Notes under the pieces: model-generated
The model's input: only the letters and a program-made list of their open reading frames with translations
Databases searched by the model: none
What the model was told of the DNA's origin: nothing
Source: Posidonia oceanica
Lineage: Eukaryota; Streptophyta; Magnoliopsida; Alismatales; Posidoniaceae
Assembly: GCA_037176725.1 (NCBI GenBank)
Contig: JAZBRS010000057.1
Span: 83,783,501-83,847,500 of the forward strand
DNA: 64,000 nucleotides
Direction of reading: 5' to 3'
Position numbers and translations under genes: made by a program
Shown here: positions 21,106 through 31,385 of the stretch, one piece after another
How the letters are laid out: the number at the start of each line of letters is the position of its first letter
How positions within the stretch are numbered: the first letter of the stretch is position 1

Positions 21106-23049
21106 GCTTTCATGGGTTTCAGGTTTGATGGTCTAGGATACATGGGCTGCCTGAAACACACGGAGGAAGGCCTCTCGGTGCTCCGCAGAGGAGTGGATTA
21201 GGTCCTAGATGGAAATGTCAGTTTTTACCCTCTTAAGCTGGGCGGTGTGTGCAATCTATGGAGTGTGTGACGGTGCAGGTGCATAAACTACTTGATTCGG
21301 GGCAGGGTGACCCGCCAAGTTGAATTGCACCATAAGAGAATCGATGTAGGCAACGGCAGGCTTGGGCTAGTCCCTCCTTCTGGCATGGTTGTTGCCGCTG
21401 TTGCTGTTGCTATTGTTGTTGATGTTGTTGTAGTAGTTGTTGTTGTTGTTGTTGCTGTTGTTGCGGCTGGGGATGATGTCCGGTTTGGCGAGTGCGGAGA
21501 TTGTGGGGTAGCGGCCGCTGCGGATTGCACTCTCAATGCGGGAGCCTGACCGAATCAGTGATGCAAATGTGGTGACAGATTGAAGACTGAGCATACCCCC
21601 AATTGATGGCAGTGAGCCTCAAATGAGGATCTCGATAGACTCCTCGTCAAGGGGCCTATCTCGAACCTGCGAGGCCAGTGCGCGCCATCGATCGACGTAC
21701 TCCCCGAACGGCTCATGGGGTTTCTGCACAGTGGAGACCAGGTCCTCCCGCTTTGGGACCTGGTCAAGGTTAAAAGAGTACTGTTCAACGAACGCCAGGG
21801 TGAGGGCGCTCCAGGTCTTAATGGAGGCCATATCAAGTGATGTGAACCACTTGAGAGCCGAACCAGTGAGACTTTTTTGGAACAGGCAGATAAGAAACCT
21901 CTCATCGCCCTAAAGCTGTGTGAGGTCCCCGCAATAAGCCCGTAGATGGGAGATAGGGCAGCCCTTCCCGTTGTACTTGTCAAAGTCCGGGACGTGGAAA
22001 TTCGCCGGGAGTACAGCCTCTGGGAAATAACAGAGGTCCCGGTACTCGAAGGACTGGCGCTCCCCACCCTGCACTCGATGGAGTGCTCTCTCTAGATCGC
22101 CCATCCTATTAAGGAGGGCATCTGGGGTCGCTGCTGGCAAGGAAGATGCAGCTAGGGCAGGGTTAGCGTATGCTGTCTAGGTCGCACCTAAGTGCTCCTC
22201 CGGATCCACCATCTCATTGGCTGGTGAGGCGACGTGATGGCCGGCATACCCGTGCAAGAGTGTGTGGTGCTGTGGGGTGTATCTAGGAACCTGAGTCTGC
22301 TGATGCAAGGGGGGAAGAAAAGCAGAATGCTGTGCTGTGGGTGTTGAAGCATGCGGAAGCAACAGCTGCTGCAACGGCACAGTGCCGGACTGCAGGCCAA
22401 GTGGGTGCTGTGTTCCTGTCATCCCGGAAGGATGACCACCAGAGGGAGGAGTGAAATGCTGTGTAGTGAGGATTGGGTGCATAGGAGGCAACGATGCCGC
22501 CCCCACTGTCGGAGCAATGAGTAGCTGCGGCGATGGTCGAGGCAGTGGTGTAGTGGGGAATGCCTGAAACTAGAAGGGAGGGACAAGAGGGACCTCAAGA
22601 GCCACGAGAGGGCGAATAGATAGAGCCATGTCTTGCAGATGCTGGACAAGCCCTAACAAGTGCTGGTACTGCGCTTCAGGTGTCTCGTTAGTGGGAATAC
22701 TGAATTGCAGTGCCTGCGGGGGAATGAACGCAACAGGTGGGGACATAGACTGTCCAACAGGGTGGAATCCTACATCAGGAGGTGCTGTCGCAGTAGGGGA
22801 ATCAAGCACAAGACCCGAGACATTATACAGCGTTTTCGGGGCTCGAGAGGTAGTCACCATGACAGATTCGGTGACAGTCCCCGGAGGTACGATAGCCAGA
22901 TGATGTTCGAAGATTCCAGGGTTCCCCTGCACCTGAAAGTGAAAGGTGCGAGGGGCAACAGTGGAGGTCAAAACCATAGAAGGGGAGGTCGGAACCTGGG
23001 ACCCCTCCAGGGCGACAGAGAACATGGGCTCACTGACCCGCTAGGCCAT
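21106..23049 (-). pseudogene. Gag of element B
   Basis: Gag is read on the minus strand from an ATG at about 23049. Codon 3 is already a stop. A Pro/Ser/Thr-rich N-terminal half is followed by MVDPEEHLGAT, the GDLERALHRVQGGERQS block and the capsid-like domain (FHVPDFDKYNGKGCPISHLR, EPFGEYVDRWRALA). An Asn-rich run sits near 21400-21470. Unlike A (28180-28300) and D (61150-61200), the sequence after the Asn run jumps straight to the protease lead-in and lacks the C-x2-H-x4-H-x4-C nucleocapsid-like motif. Stops near 22178, 21909 and 21618 break it. Confidence 0.85.
21395..21470 (-). repeat. (TTG)n microsatellite encoding an Asn run in gag
   Basis: Repeated TTG/TTA triplets give a run of Asn on the minus strand. 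Element A has a shorter equivalent at about 28606-28660. Confidence 0.85.
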
Positions 23050-24142
23050 GGCGGTCTGAGAGCGAGTGAGAACTGGACTGCAACAGGGAACAGAAGGACG
23101 ACGCCTAGGACGAGCTATCGTCGAACTCGACGGATAACTCGAGAAAGGAGGGTCGAGAAAGAGGTGTCACAACAGGGGCGTGAGCGAAGAAACAGACTCG
23201 AGCTCCAGTAAGGGAACTCGCTCACAGTCCTGAGGGACAAAGCAAACAAAACAGGTTAGGACCCGACAAATGAATGCAAATGCTGTTAGTTGTGATATGG
23301 ATGATATGCATGTGAATGCTCTCTAACATGCTCTCTCTCACCAATCTAGTGTGTCCTAGTAGGTTATCTACTCCAGATCCACACAGGGTGTATAGGTCTC
23401 CGACTCGGTCAGAAAAGTAAGTCTCCCATCTAAATCCTGGCCAAAGCCAGACGGTGACAGGTGGTGCGTTTGGGAGCTGTCAACCTACCAAAGCAAGGCT
23501 TGTACCCCCTAGTAACACTGACACGACCCCAGACAAGGGGGGATAAGGCCAATCCACTTGCGCTATCGCCAAAGCGACAAAATGGGTGGATGGGATCTAT
23601 CCTTCTCAGACTAATAGGCGGACTCAGGGAGGAGAAGAATGCATGTCCTATATGCTCAAACATGCGAGTATGCATTAAGTTTTTTAGCTTGCACGTTTTA
23701 TTAACCGCAAAGGGGGTAGAAGTTGATGTAGAAGCTCTAGTAAGCCTAAGTGTCACTTTTACTTGCATTTTTTAAGTTAAACCAAGGAAGGAGGCAATCA
23801 CATCTCTACTTTACCTTAGGATAAATGCAAGAAAGGGGAAACAAACATTCAATCATGGCAATGCTAAGTCATACACCACATCAAAAGTCATGAGCATGGC
23901 AAGTGATTGTGTTGTGTACATGATTCGTGAAATAAAAACAATCATCAAATCAAAGGAAGGCATATGTACACTAAGGCATGTGCGTGCGGTGATATGATAT
24001 GTAGGTGTGGAAAGAGAACGAACATCCAACCACGACGTTGCAATTAAGCCTAAGTAAAGTAACAAAGAGCTAGAGCAAAGGTGCAAGAAAGAAAAGACCA
24101 CGAGAAAAGCGAAAGGCGGAAAAGAAAAAGTCGGAGTCTAGT
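23050..24142 (-). other. Leader of element B (primer site to gag)
   Basis: About 1.1 kb without a gene. It includes a block around 23380-23640 with AAATCCTGGCCAAAG, CCCCAGACAAGGGGGGATA and CTTCTCAGACTAATAGGC that is shared with A (30600-30860) and, reverse-complemented, with D (58650-58900). Conservation suggests a cis role such as RNA packaging or dimerisation; this is inference. Confidence 0.7.
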
Positions 24143-24161
24143 ATCCCCAGCGGAGTCGCCA
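24143..24161 (-). promoter_or_regulatory. Primer-binding site of element B (tRNA-Arg type)
   Basis: Minus strand TGGCGACTCCGCTGGGGAT starts six bases inside the 5' LTR end. It is complementary to a plant tRNA-Arg 3' end (GACTCC.. acceptor with CCA), from memory of the tRNA. Confidence 0.8.
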
Positions 24162-24167
24162 CTTTAC

Positions 24168-27077
24168 TGTGACCGTCTCTTTCGACGTACGACTCGGGGG
24201 CCGCTGCCAAAGCTCGTAGACGGCTGGTCGTAGGGAATGAGGGCCACAGCTAATGGTGTATCCGAGGAAAGTTCGACTCGAGGAAGAAAACACCAATAAA
24301 ATGATAAGTGACGATAAAAAGAGAAAAGGAATGAGATCAAGTCTAAATTCCCCGACGGAGGGGCCATTCTTATGTGACCATCTCTCGTGTACGACATGGG
24401 GGCCGCTGCCAAAGCTCATAGACGCCCAGTCGAAGAGAAAGAGGGTCATAATTAATGGCGTATCCGAGGAGGATTCGACCCGATAAAGAGAATAAAATCA
24501 CCAATAATTGACGAAATCGGTGAATAAGATAAACAACAAAAAAAGGGGGGAGTCGCCACCTAGTCTAATTCGGAAAAACCGAAAGACAACGAAAATCGGA
24601 TGTAAACTAATAAAAACGAAAGGAAACAAAGTGGATCCATGCAAAACGGATGCGACACTAGGTCATTGCGGTCCAGAGATGGGTAAGGACTCCTGTTACG
24701 TGTGGGGAAGGTGTTAGGCACCCTCGACACGCCCGAGGAGTGGCCTTTTCTAACGTCATTCCGCTCATAGTGTGGCTCAATGTAGGTCGAAGGCCAATTA
24801 GTATATGCTCTAGCAAAAGGAAACATGCTATGATAATGCAAGAAGGCGAAAGGAAAAGCCTCAAATAGACATGCATATAGATTAAAAGAAACCAAGGAAA
24901 GTAGCTACATAAAGCTAGGAGGTAAACATGCATAAGCGAAACAAGTGCAAGAGGATAGGATTCAGATAAACACTCATACATGCTAAAAGGAATCAGGTAA
25001 ATGACAATATAATGCTGGAAAGTAATATACATAATAAAAGGCAAATGTAAAGCATGTAAGGCTTAAGTAAACATTGCTTAAAAGGAAACAGAGAAGTAAC
25101 TAAAGGATGCTTGAATGTATACATGCATGAGGGGTAGCTAAGACAAGGGTAAAAGGCTCTGTCCACATCTGTAGAGGCTACTGTTAAATACGCGGGAGTC
25201 CCACATGGGACCACCACGTGGGAACAGTTCGCTTGTCCAGTGGAAAGTCATAGCCAAATGGGAGGCTCTCCTCAATTCAATTCGGTATAGAACCGGTTGA
25301 ATAATGAGGAGGAGGCATCCTAGAACAATAATATGCAATAACATCAAAAAAACAGGCACAAACACAGGTCGGAAAGGGGCTGGGAACTCTGCCCGATATC
25401 ATAGTCAAACACGCGGGAGGTCCACGTGGGATCACGGCACGCGACCAGTTGGTTCGGACAGAGAACCTTCATCACCGGATTCCAGGCCCAACAACTAATA
25501 GAATATAAAGAAAACAAATGGATGATGAAGAGGGGATGCCCGACAACAATAATATGCTAGATTATAAAAGAAACAGATGCAAATAAGGGTCTGAAAAGGG
25601 CTGGGAACTTGGCCTGACGTCACGGTCAGACACGCGGGAGGTCCACGCGGGACCGGCCAGTCAGACAGAGGACCTTCATTGCCAGATTCCGGACCCGATA
25701 CTTGATGAAATGTGATGGAACCGGTTGGGGAATCGAGGTGGTGTACCAAGCTACCCAAACCGGGGTGTAGATGCAGAGCAGTGCCACCTGAATCGCCACC
25801 CCCACCTCGGCAGTATTGCGCCAGCAACTGCGCACCTCCGTGGGTCATAGAGGTGGCTTGGAGAGCGCTGTCGGCCGTGGGCGCACTGAGGAGGCTAGAG
25901 GCGAGTGCGGGGGACCCTCCCGAAGGCTCAGAGCGGTGGAGCAAGGCGGCTACATGTGCGACGGCACGAGGCCGTGTGCGAGTCGTCTGCCCTCCGCAAG
26001 AGGCAGCAGAAGAGAAATGAAAACAGGCAATGCAGCTAGCTAAAAATGCCAATAACACTTAGGAAGTAAACGCACAACAACTAGAAACTGTTCTAAGCTA
26101 ACTAAAGGACAAACACTTGCCTGAGACGCGCTGCGGGGGATGTCTTCTCTAGCGACGACGCTGCTGTAGATGTGCGGCTGGACGGAGGCTGCGAAGCTCA
26201 GGGATGCTTGGGGAAGGTTGCACTCTCTCTCACGGGCTCAGGGGAAGGCTCTAAAGGTGGTGGAACTTAGGTGGTTGTCTCGACAGCGAGGTGGTTCGCC
26301 GGAGATGGGTTCTCAATCCCAAGACGCTGGAATTGAGGAGTTTTGGGGGGGTCTGGAAGCTCTAGGAAGTCCAAGGGGCTGCTCAGGATTCAAGAGCATG
26401 CTCAGGGAAGCCAGAGAGAGGGGCTCGACCGACCGGGAGCGCTGCTTTATAGGCGGAGGAAAACGGTGTAAACCGTTGGTGTGGATCTGGATTTAAATTG
26501 GGTGGATGGGATGTTGGTTGAAGATCGATGGGTGGAATCGATTAGGATGGAGGGTTGGATGATCCAAGTGTCCAGAGGCACAAGCTCAGATCGGCGAGAG
26601 CCAATGGCGAGCGAGGCAAAGGTGGGCCAAGGTGATTGGTCCGCCTGATTTTTGCCACTGACGCAGGACAAAACGTGGGAGATCTACACGAGAGCTCGGC
26701 ATGAGTGTCAGTCTGTCAGTTTTCCCTACCGACATAGGACAAAACGCGGGATCTCTATGCAGGAGCTCTACGCGAGTGTCAGAGTGTTAGTTTTCGCTAC
26801 TAACGCAGGACACAACGTAGGAGCGCCACGCGGGAGCTCGACGTGAGAGTGATCCCGTCAGTTTAGCTGCCTCACCTTCTGATCCTATTTCTCTAGTTCG
26901 TGGACCATCCAGGGCTAAGGTTTTGTGGTATTTGTGGTAGTGGATGTATTGGGATGTGATTGGTGGAGTTTTGGTGGGTTTGGGTTTGGGGTTTCAAGAA
27001 AAGGTTGGGGTTGCCTCGTCTGAGCACTTCTGGGAGCAAACAACCGTTGCCCGACTTCCAGATTTAGGGTGTCTACA
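24168..27077 (-). repeat. 5' LTR of element B (2910 bp)
   Basis: This is the partner of 2903-5811, with TG and CA termini. It contains the same 205-bp duplication (24168 and 24373), primer-site look-alike (24545-24570), hairpin block (24661-24740) and CpG-rich motifs. It is followed on the plus side by the ACTGT duplication and then A protease sequence. Confidence 0.93.
24661..24740 (-). promoter_or_regulatory. Conserved LTR hairpin block (B 5' LTR)
   Basis: Same block as 3395-3480, about 490-570 bases from the LTR 3' end including the extra 205-bp duplication. Confidence 0.6.
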
Positions 27078-27082
27078 ACTGT
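27078..27082. repeat. Target-site duplication of element B, right copy (ACTGT)
   Basis: Pairs with GCTGT at 2898-2902, one mismatch. Confidence 0.82.
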
Positions 27083-27310
27083 CATCCCCTTGGTGGTTGG
27101 CGTGATATCCTCAACTTTGAATCTGAGTTTACTAGCAATGCGCAAGGGGCATGCGTTAAGGCCCGCACCGTTATCAATTAGCATCAAGGGGACACGGAAA
27201 TCGTTGTACTACGCCATGACAAAGATGGGTTGGTTGTGGTTTATCCCCACTAGGGGTAACTCATCATTGGAAAAAGTGATGACGTGAGGCTCTGTGATCA
27301 TGTCCACCAT
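27078..27310 (-). pseudogene. Protease N-terminal half of element A
   Basis: On the minus strand it begins MVDMITEPHVITFSNDELPL and includes the catalytic block LMLIDNGAGLNACPL (DNGA near 27165-27180), then KVEDITPTTKGMTV up to the insertion point. The rest of the domain is at 2350-2902. One in-frame stop lies just before YNDFRVPL, near 27206-27208. The N-terminal half can be aligned residue by residue with the element B protease. Confidence 0.9.
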
Positions 27311-30272
27311 GCTTTCTAGGGCTGCTGGCTTGATGGTTTGGGAAACATGCATTGCTTGGAAAATGCAGAGGAAGACCACTTGGTGTTCCGAGGAAGTGTG
27401 GATCAAGTCCCAAATGGATATGTCAGCCTTCACCTTCTTAAGCTGGGCGGTGATGTCAGCTGAAGGCTGGTCTTTTTTGGTGGAGGCAGAGGGAAGAGCA
27501 GTGGAAGGTTGAATGGGGTCCTCTGCTGTTGGTGGTTTGGTGTGTTGCTTCACTGGTGGGGTAGGTGCGGCTTCTGAGGTAGTGCATTTGGCTACCAGAG
27601 CCGGGGGCCTGAACACCCTTCCCGACCGCATGACTTCCGCGCACATCTCTGTGGCGTAGTCGTACGGGACTCTATGGGTGTCCCAGGTGATGACCACGGG
27701 GAGGCGAGTTGCAAGCTCTAGCAGTGTGGGTGGTGGATTGGCAAGGTTTGTTGGTCGGGTTGGCTAGGAGGAAGTTCGAGGAGGCTCTGGCTGATGTCTG
27801 GCCAGCAAGCTAATGGGTGGCCCAGCTTGTTGTTGCATGGTGGGTTGATTGGCAAAACGCCCTAGCTCGGCGTCCAGTCGGATCATATGAATCACCGATT
27901 CAGAGCCAGCGAGAGTAGAACGGTACAGAGAGACTGGAAAAGGGTCAAAAGCAAGGTGAATCAAAGTTGAAGGGTCCACTACGAGCGTAGCGGGCCCAGA
28001 AGGAAAGAGAGAGTGGACTCTTGAGGTCCCAGCGCCCCCCAAGCTAGAGTGCTCAGGCAGAGGCTGATGAACAATGTTGGGATGAGGGGGAGCTAGAGCT
28101 GATGCAGGGGCTGATGCAGATGGAGATGTAGAGGTAGAGGCTGCCTCCTGAGTGCTGATGGTGATGACCTTTCGGTTAATCATGTCCTATATTTCTCCCC
28201 ACAGTGTGAAACAATTATCCGTCGAGTGGCCCGCGACTCGGTGGTAATTGCAGTAGAGGCCCTCCATGTACCACACTGGAAGTGGGTTGGGCGGTGGATG
28301 AACCTAGGGAACTTTAGGAGTGATGCAACCTTTGGCAGGACAGTGCTCAGCAGTTCAACGAGCGGCGTGAAGCTGTGCCCGTTTGCGTGAGGTTGTCTCT
28401 ACGGTGGGCGTTGTCCCTACCGAACCGGTGCGGCTGGATAGACCGGTTGGGCAGTGGTGGTGATTTGTGGAGTGGGTGGTGTCCTAGGTGCAGGTGCGTA
28501 AACTACCTGATTCGGAGCAAGCTGACCCACCACGTTGATCGACGTAGTAGGGGATCCAATGAATGCAATGGCGGGCTTGGGAGGATCCCTCCTCCTGGAG
28601 TGGTTGCTATTGTTGCCATTGTTGTTGTTGTTACTACTGCTGTGGTTGTTGTTGTTGTGACTGGGGGCGGTGGCCTGCCTGGCCAACACAGTGAGTGCGG
28701 GAAAGCAGTCGCTGCGAGCGAGCTCTCCACGTGAGCACCTGCCCGAATCAGGGATGCAAAAGTGGTGACTGGTTGGATGCTGAGTAGAGCCCCAACAAAT
28801 GGCCGCACACCTCAGATGATGATCTCGATAGACTCCTCGTCAGAGGGCCTATCGCGAACCTATGAGGCTAGAGCACACTAGCGGCTGACGTACTCCCGAA
28901 CGGCTTGTTGGTTCTCTGCCCGGTGGTGACTAGTTCCTCTTGCTTTGGGATCAGGTCGAGGTTAAAAGAATACTATTCTAGGAATGCCTGACTGAGGTCG
29001 TCCCAAGTTCTAATGGCGGTCATGTCAAGTGAGGTGAACCACTTGAGGGCCGAACCAGTAAGACTCTTCTGAAACAGGCGGATTCGAAGCCTCTCATGAG
29101 CCTGGAGCTGAGAGAGGTCACCGTAGTAGGCCCGCAGATGGGAGATGGGGCAGCCTTTCCCGTTGTACTTGTCAAAGTCTGGGATGCGAAAGTTCAGGGG
29201 GAGTACTGCCTCTAAGAAGTAGCAGAGGTCCTGGAACTGGAAAGACTTGAATTCTCCGCCCTACACTAAATGTAGTGCTCTCTCTAAATCACCCATCCTA
29301 TTTAGGAGGGCATCTGGCGTCACTGCCGGTTGAGATGATGCAGCTCGGAAGGGGTTCGCGTATGCTGCGTGGGTCGCACCTAAGTGCTCCTTCGGATCCA
29401 CCATTGCGTCGCCCAGCGATGCGACGTGATGGCCAACGTACCCGTGCAGTGGTGAGGGGTGCTGTGGAATGCATGCTGGAACCTAAATCTACTGATGCGT
29501 AGGATAGAGGAAAGTAGAATGCTGTGCAATGATGGGTGAAGAGTGTGGGAGCAACAACTGCTGCAATGGCATAGTGCCAAGCTGTGGGCTGAGAGGGTGC
29601 TGTGCTCCTATCATCCCAAGGGGCTGACCACTAGATGCTGGAGTAAAATGCTGTGCAGTGTAAGGTGGGTGCACAAGAGGCAGCGATGACACCCCCATCA
29701 TCGGAGCAATGAGTAGCTGGGGCGATGGTAGAGGCGGAGGTGCAGTGGGAAATGCATGAATTGTGGGGGAGGCTGCAAAGGGACCCCAGAGTAAACAAGG
29801 GAGCAGCCAAAGTTGGCTGAAGGGAAAGAGCCATGCCCTGCAGTTTCTGGGCATACACCATCAGATACTGCGCCTGCATGACAAGGGTCCCGTCAGTGGG
29901 AAGGCTAAAGGGTAGGGTCAACAAGGGACCGGATGCTAGAGGTGGCAGGGACACAGATTGTCCAAGAGGCACAGAACTTATCACAGAAGAGGTTGCCGTA
30001 GGGTGGGTGTCAAAAGTGACGTAGCCCTGGGAAAGAGAAGGAGTCGTGGGTGCCTCTGGAGCACGTGTGGTGGTCACCGTGACAGACTTGGTGACAGGCT
30101 CCGGGAGGGTGACCCAATGCTCGAAAGTAAACAGAGGCTCCTCGTGCACAGGAAAGTGGGACGCATGGGGAGAGAAAGGGATAGTAGGAGTCAAAGTGTG
30201 AGAGGGGGAGGCCGAAAGGGGAATCTCCTCCAAGGCAGCAGAAGGCAGAGGCTTACTGGCGAACTGGGCCAT
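27311..30272 (-). pseudogene. Gag of element A
   Basis: Gag starts MAQFASKPLPSAALEE at 30272, with a Pro/Ser-rich N-terminal half, a capsid-like domain around 28800-29300 (KYNGKGCPISHLR block) and an Asn-rich run near 28610-28660. A YCNYHR...GHSTDNC motif near 28195-28260 looks like the degenerate nucleocapsid knuckle of Tat elements. A further ~900 bases (27311-28183) precede the protease and include MINRKVITIST and a KKVKADISIWDLI block. Multiple stops and frameshifts break it. It would form the particle shell and bind RNA. It keeps the knuckle segment that element B has lost. Confidence 0.85.
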
Positions 30273-31359
30273 AGCTGGTCGTGAGTGAGTGAGAACTAGA
30301 CAGCGGCAGGGAATAAAGGATGATGCCTAGGACGAGTTATTGTTGAACTTGACGAATAACTCGGGAAAGGATGGTCGAGAAGAACGTCACAACAGGGGTG
30401 TGAGCAAAGGAACAAACCCGAGCTCCAGCTAGGAAACTCGCTCACTAACCTACGGGACAAACACAAACTAACAGGTGTTAGAACCTGGAAACAAAGTGCA
30501 AATGTTTTCAAATGTTGCATGAATGGCACACATGCAAATGGATGCTTTCTAATATGCTCTGTCCCACCAATCTAGTGTGTCTTGGTAGGCTGTCTACTCC
30601 AGATTCACACAAGGTGTACGAGTCTTTGACTCGATCAGAAAGGAAGGTCCCCATCTAAATCCTGGCCAAAGCTTAGGCAGTGACGAGTGGTGCGTTGGGA
30701 GCCTTGACCCTGCCAAAGCATGGGCTGTACCCTTTACTAACACCGACACGATCCCAGACAAGGGGGGATAGACCGACCAACTCGTCCCATGCAAAAGCAA
30801 ATGAAACAAGAGACCGAACCTATCCTTCTCAGACTAGTAGGTGGACTCAGGAATGAGTAGAATGCATGCCCTATATGATCATTCATGCGAGCATGATTAA
30901 AGTCTTTTACTTGCACGTTTTATTAACCAAAAGGGGAAAAAAGGTGAGTGTAAAGCTCTAGTAAGCCTAAGCATTGTTTTTACTTGCATTTTTTAGATTA
31001 AACCAATGGAGGAGGCAATCACATCTCTACTTAACCTTAGAATTAATGCAAGAAAGGGAAAGAAACATCCAAATATGGCAATGATATATCACACATCACT
31101 TCATAAGGCATAAGCATGGCATGTGATTGTGTTGTGTACATGATTTGTGGAAATAAAGCAAGCAACAAAGCAAAAGCATTGTATACGTCATGGCATGTGT
31201 GTGTGTAGTGACATAGCATGCATGTGTAAGAGGAAAACATTCATCAGACAAAAGGCATTGCACAATCAGGCCAAAATATAATGAAAAAGTGCTAGAACAA
31301 CATAACAAAACAAACCACAAGATAAGTGAAAAGGCGGAAATCACAAAGTCGGAGTCTAG
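30273..31359 (-). other. Leader of element A
   Basis: Non-coding, about 1.1 kb. It shares with B and D the blocks AAATCCTGGCCAAAGC, CCCAGACAAGGGGGGATA and CTTCTCAGACTAGTAGG (30655-30845). Confidence 0.7.
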
Positions 31360-31379
31360 TATCCCTAGTAGAGTCGCCA
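31360..31379 (-). promoter_or_regulatory. Primer-binding site of element A (tRNA-Arg type)
   Basis: Minus strand TGGCGACTCTACTAGGGAT lies six bases inside the LTR end at 31386. It has two differences from the B site. Confidence 0.8.
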
Positions 31380-31385
31380 CTTTCT

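Larger units (their letters stand above)
2903..27077 (-). mobile_element. Element B: 24.2 kb Tat/Ogre-type LTR retrotransposon carrying antisense cargo
   Basis: This near full-length element is read on the minus strand: 5' LTR 24168-27077, tRNA-Arg-like primer site 24143-24161, leader, gag, protease, linker, RT, RNase H, archaeal-type RNase H, integrase ending at 15501, a 9.7 kb cargo region, polypurine tract 5812-5825 and 3' LTR 2903-5811. LTRs start TG and end CA when read on either strand. It is inserted inside the protease of its relative A with a 5-base duplication (one mismatch). Two RNase H domains, the primer site and extra antisense ORFs are known hallmarks of the Tat lineage. All coding units carry stops. 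Confidence 0.93.
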
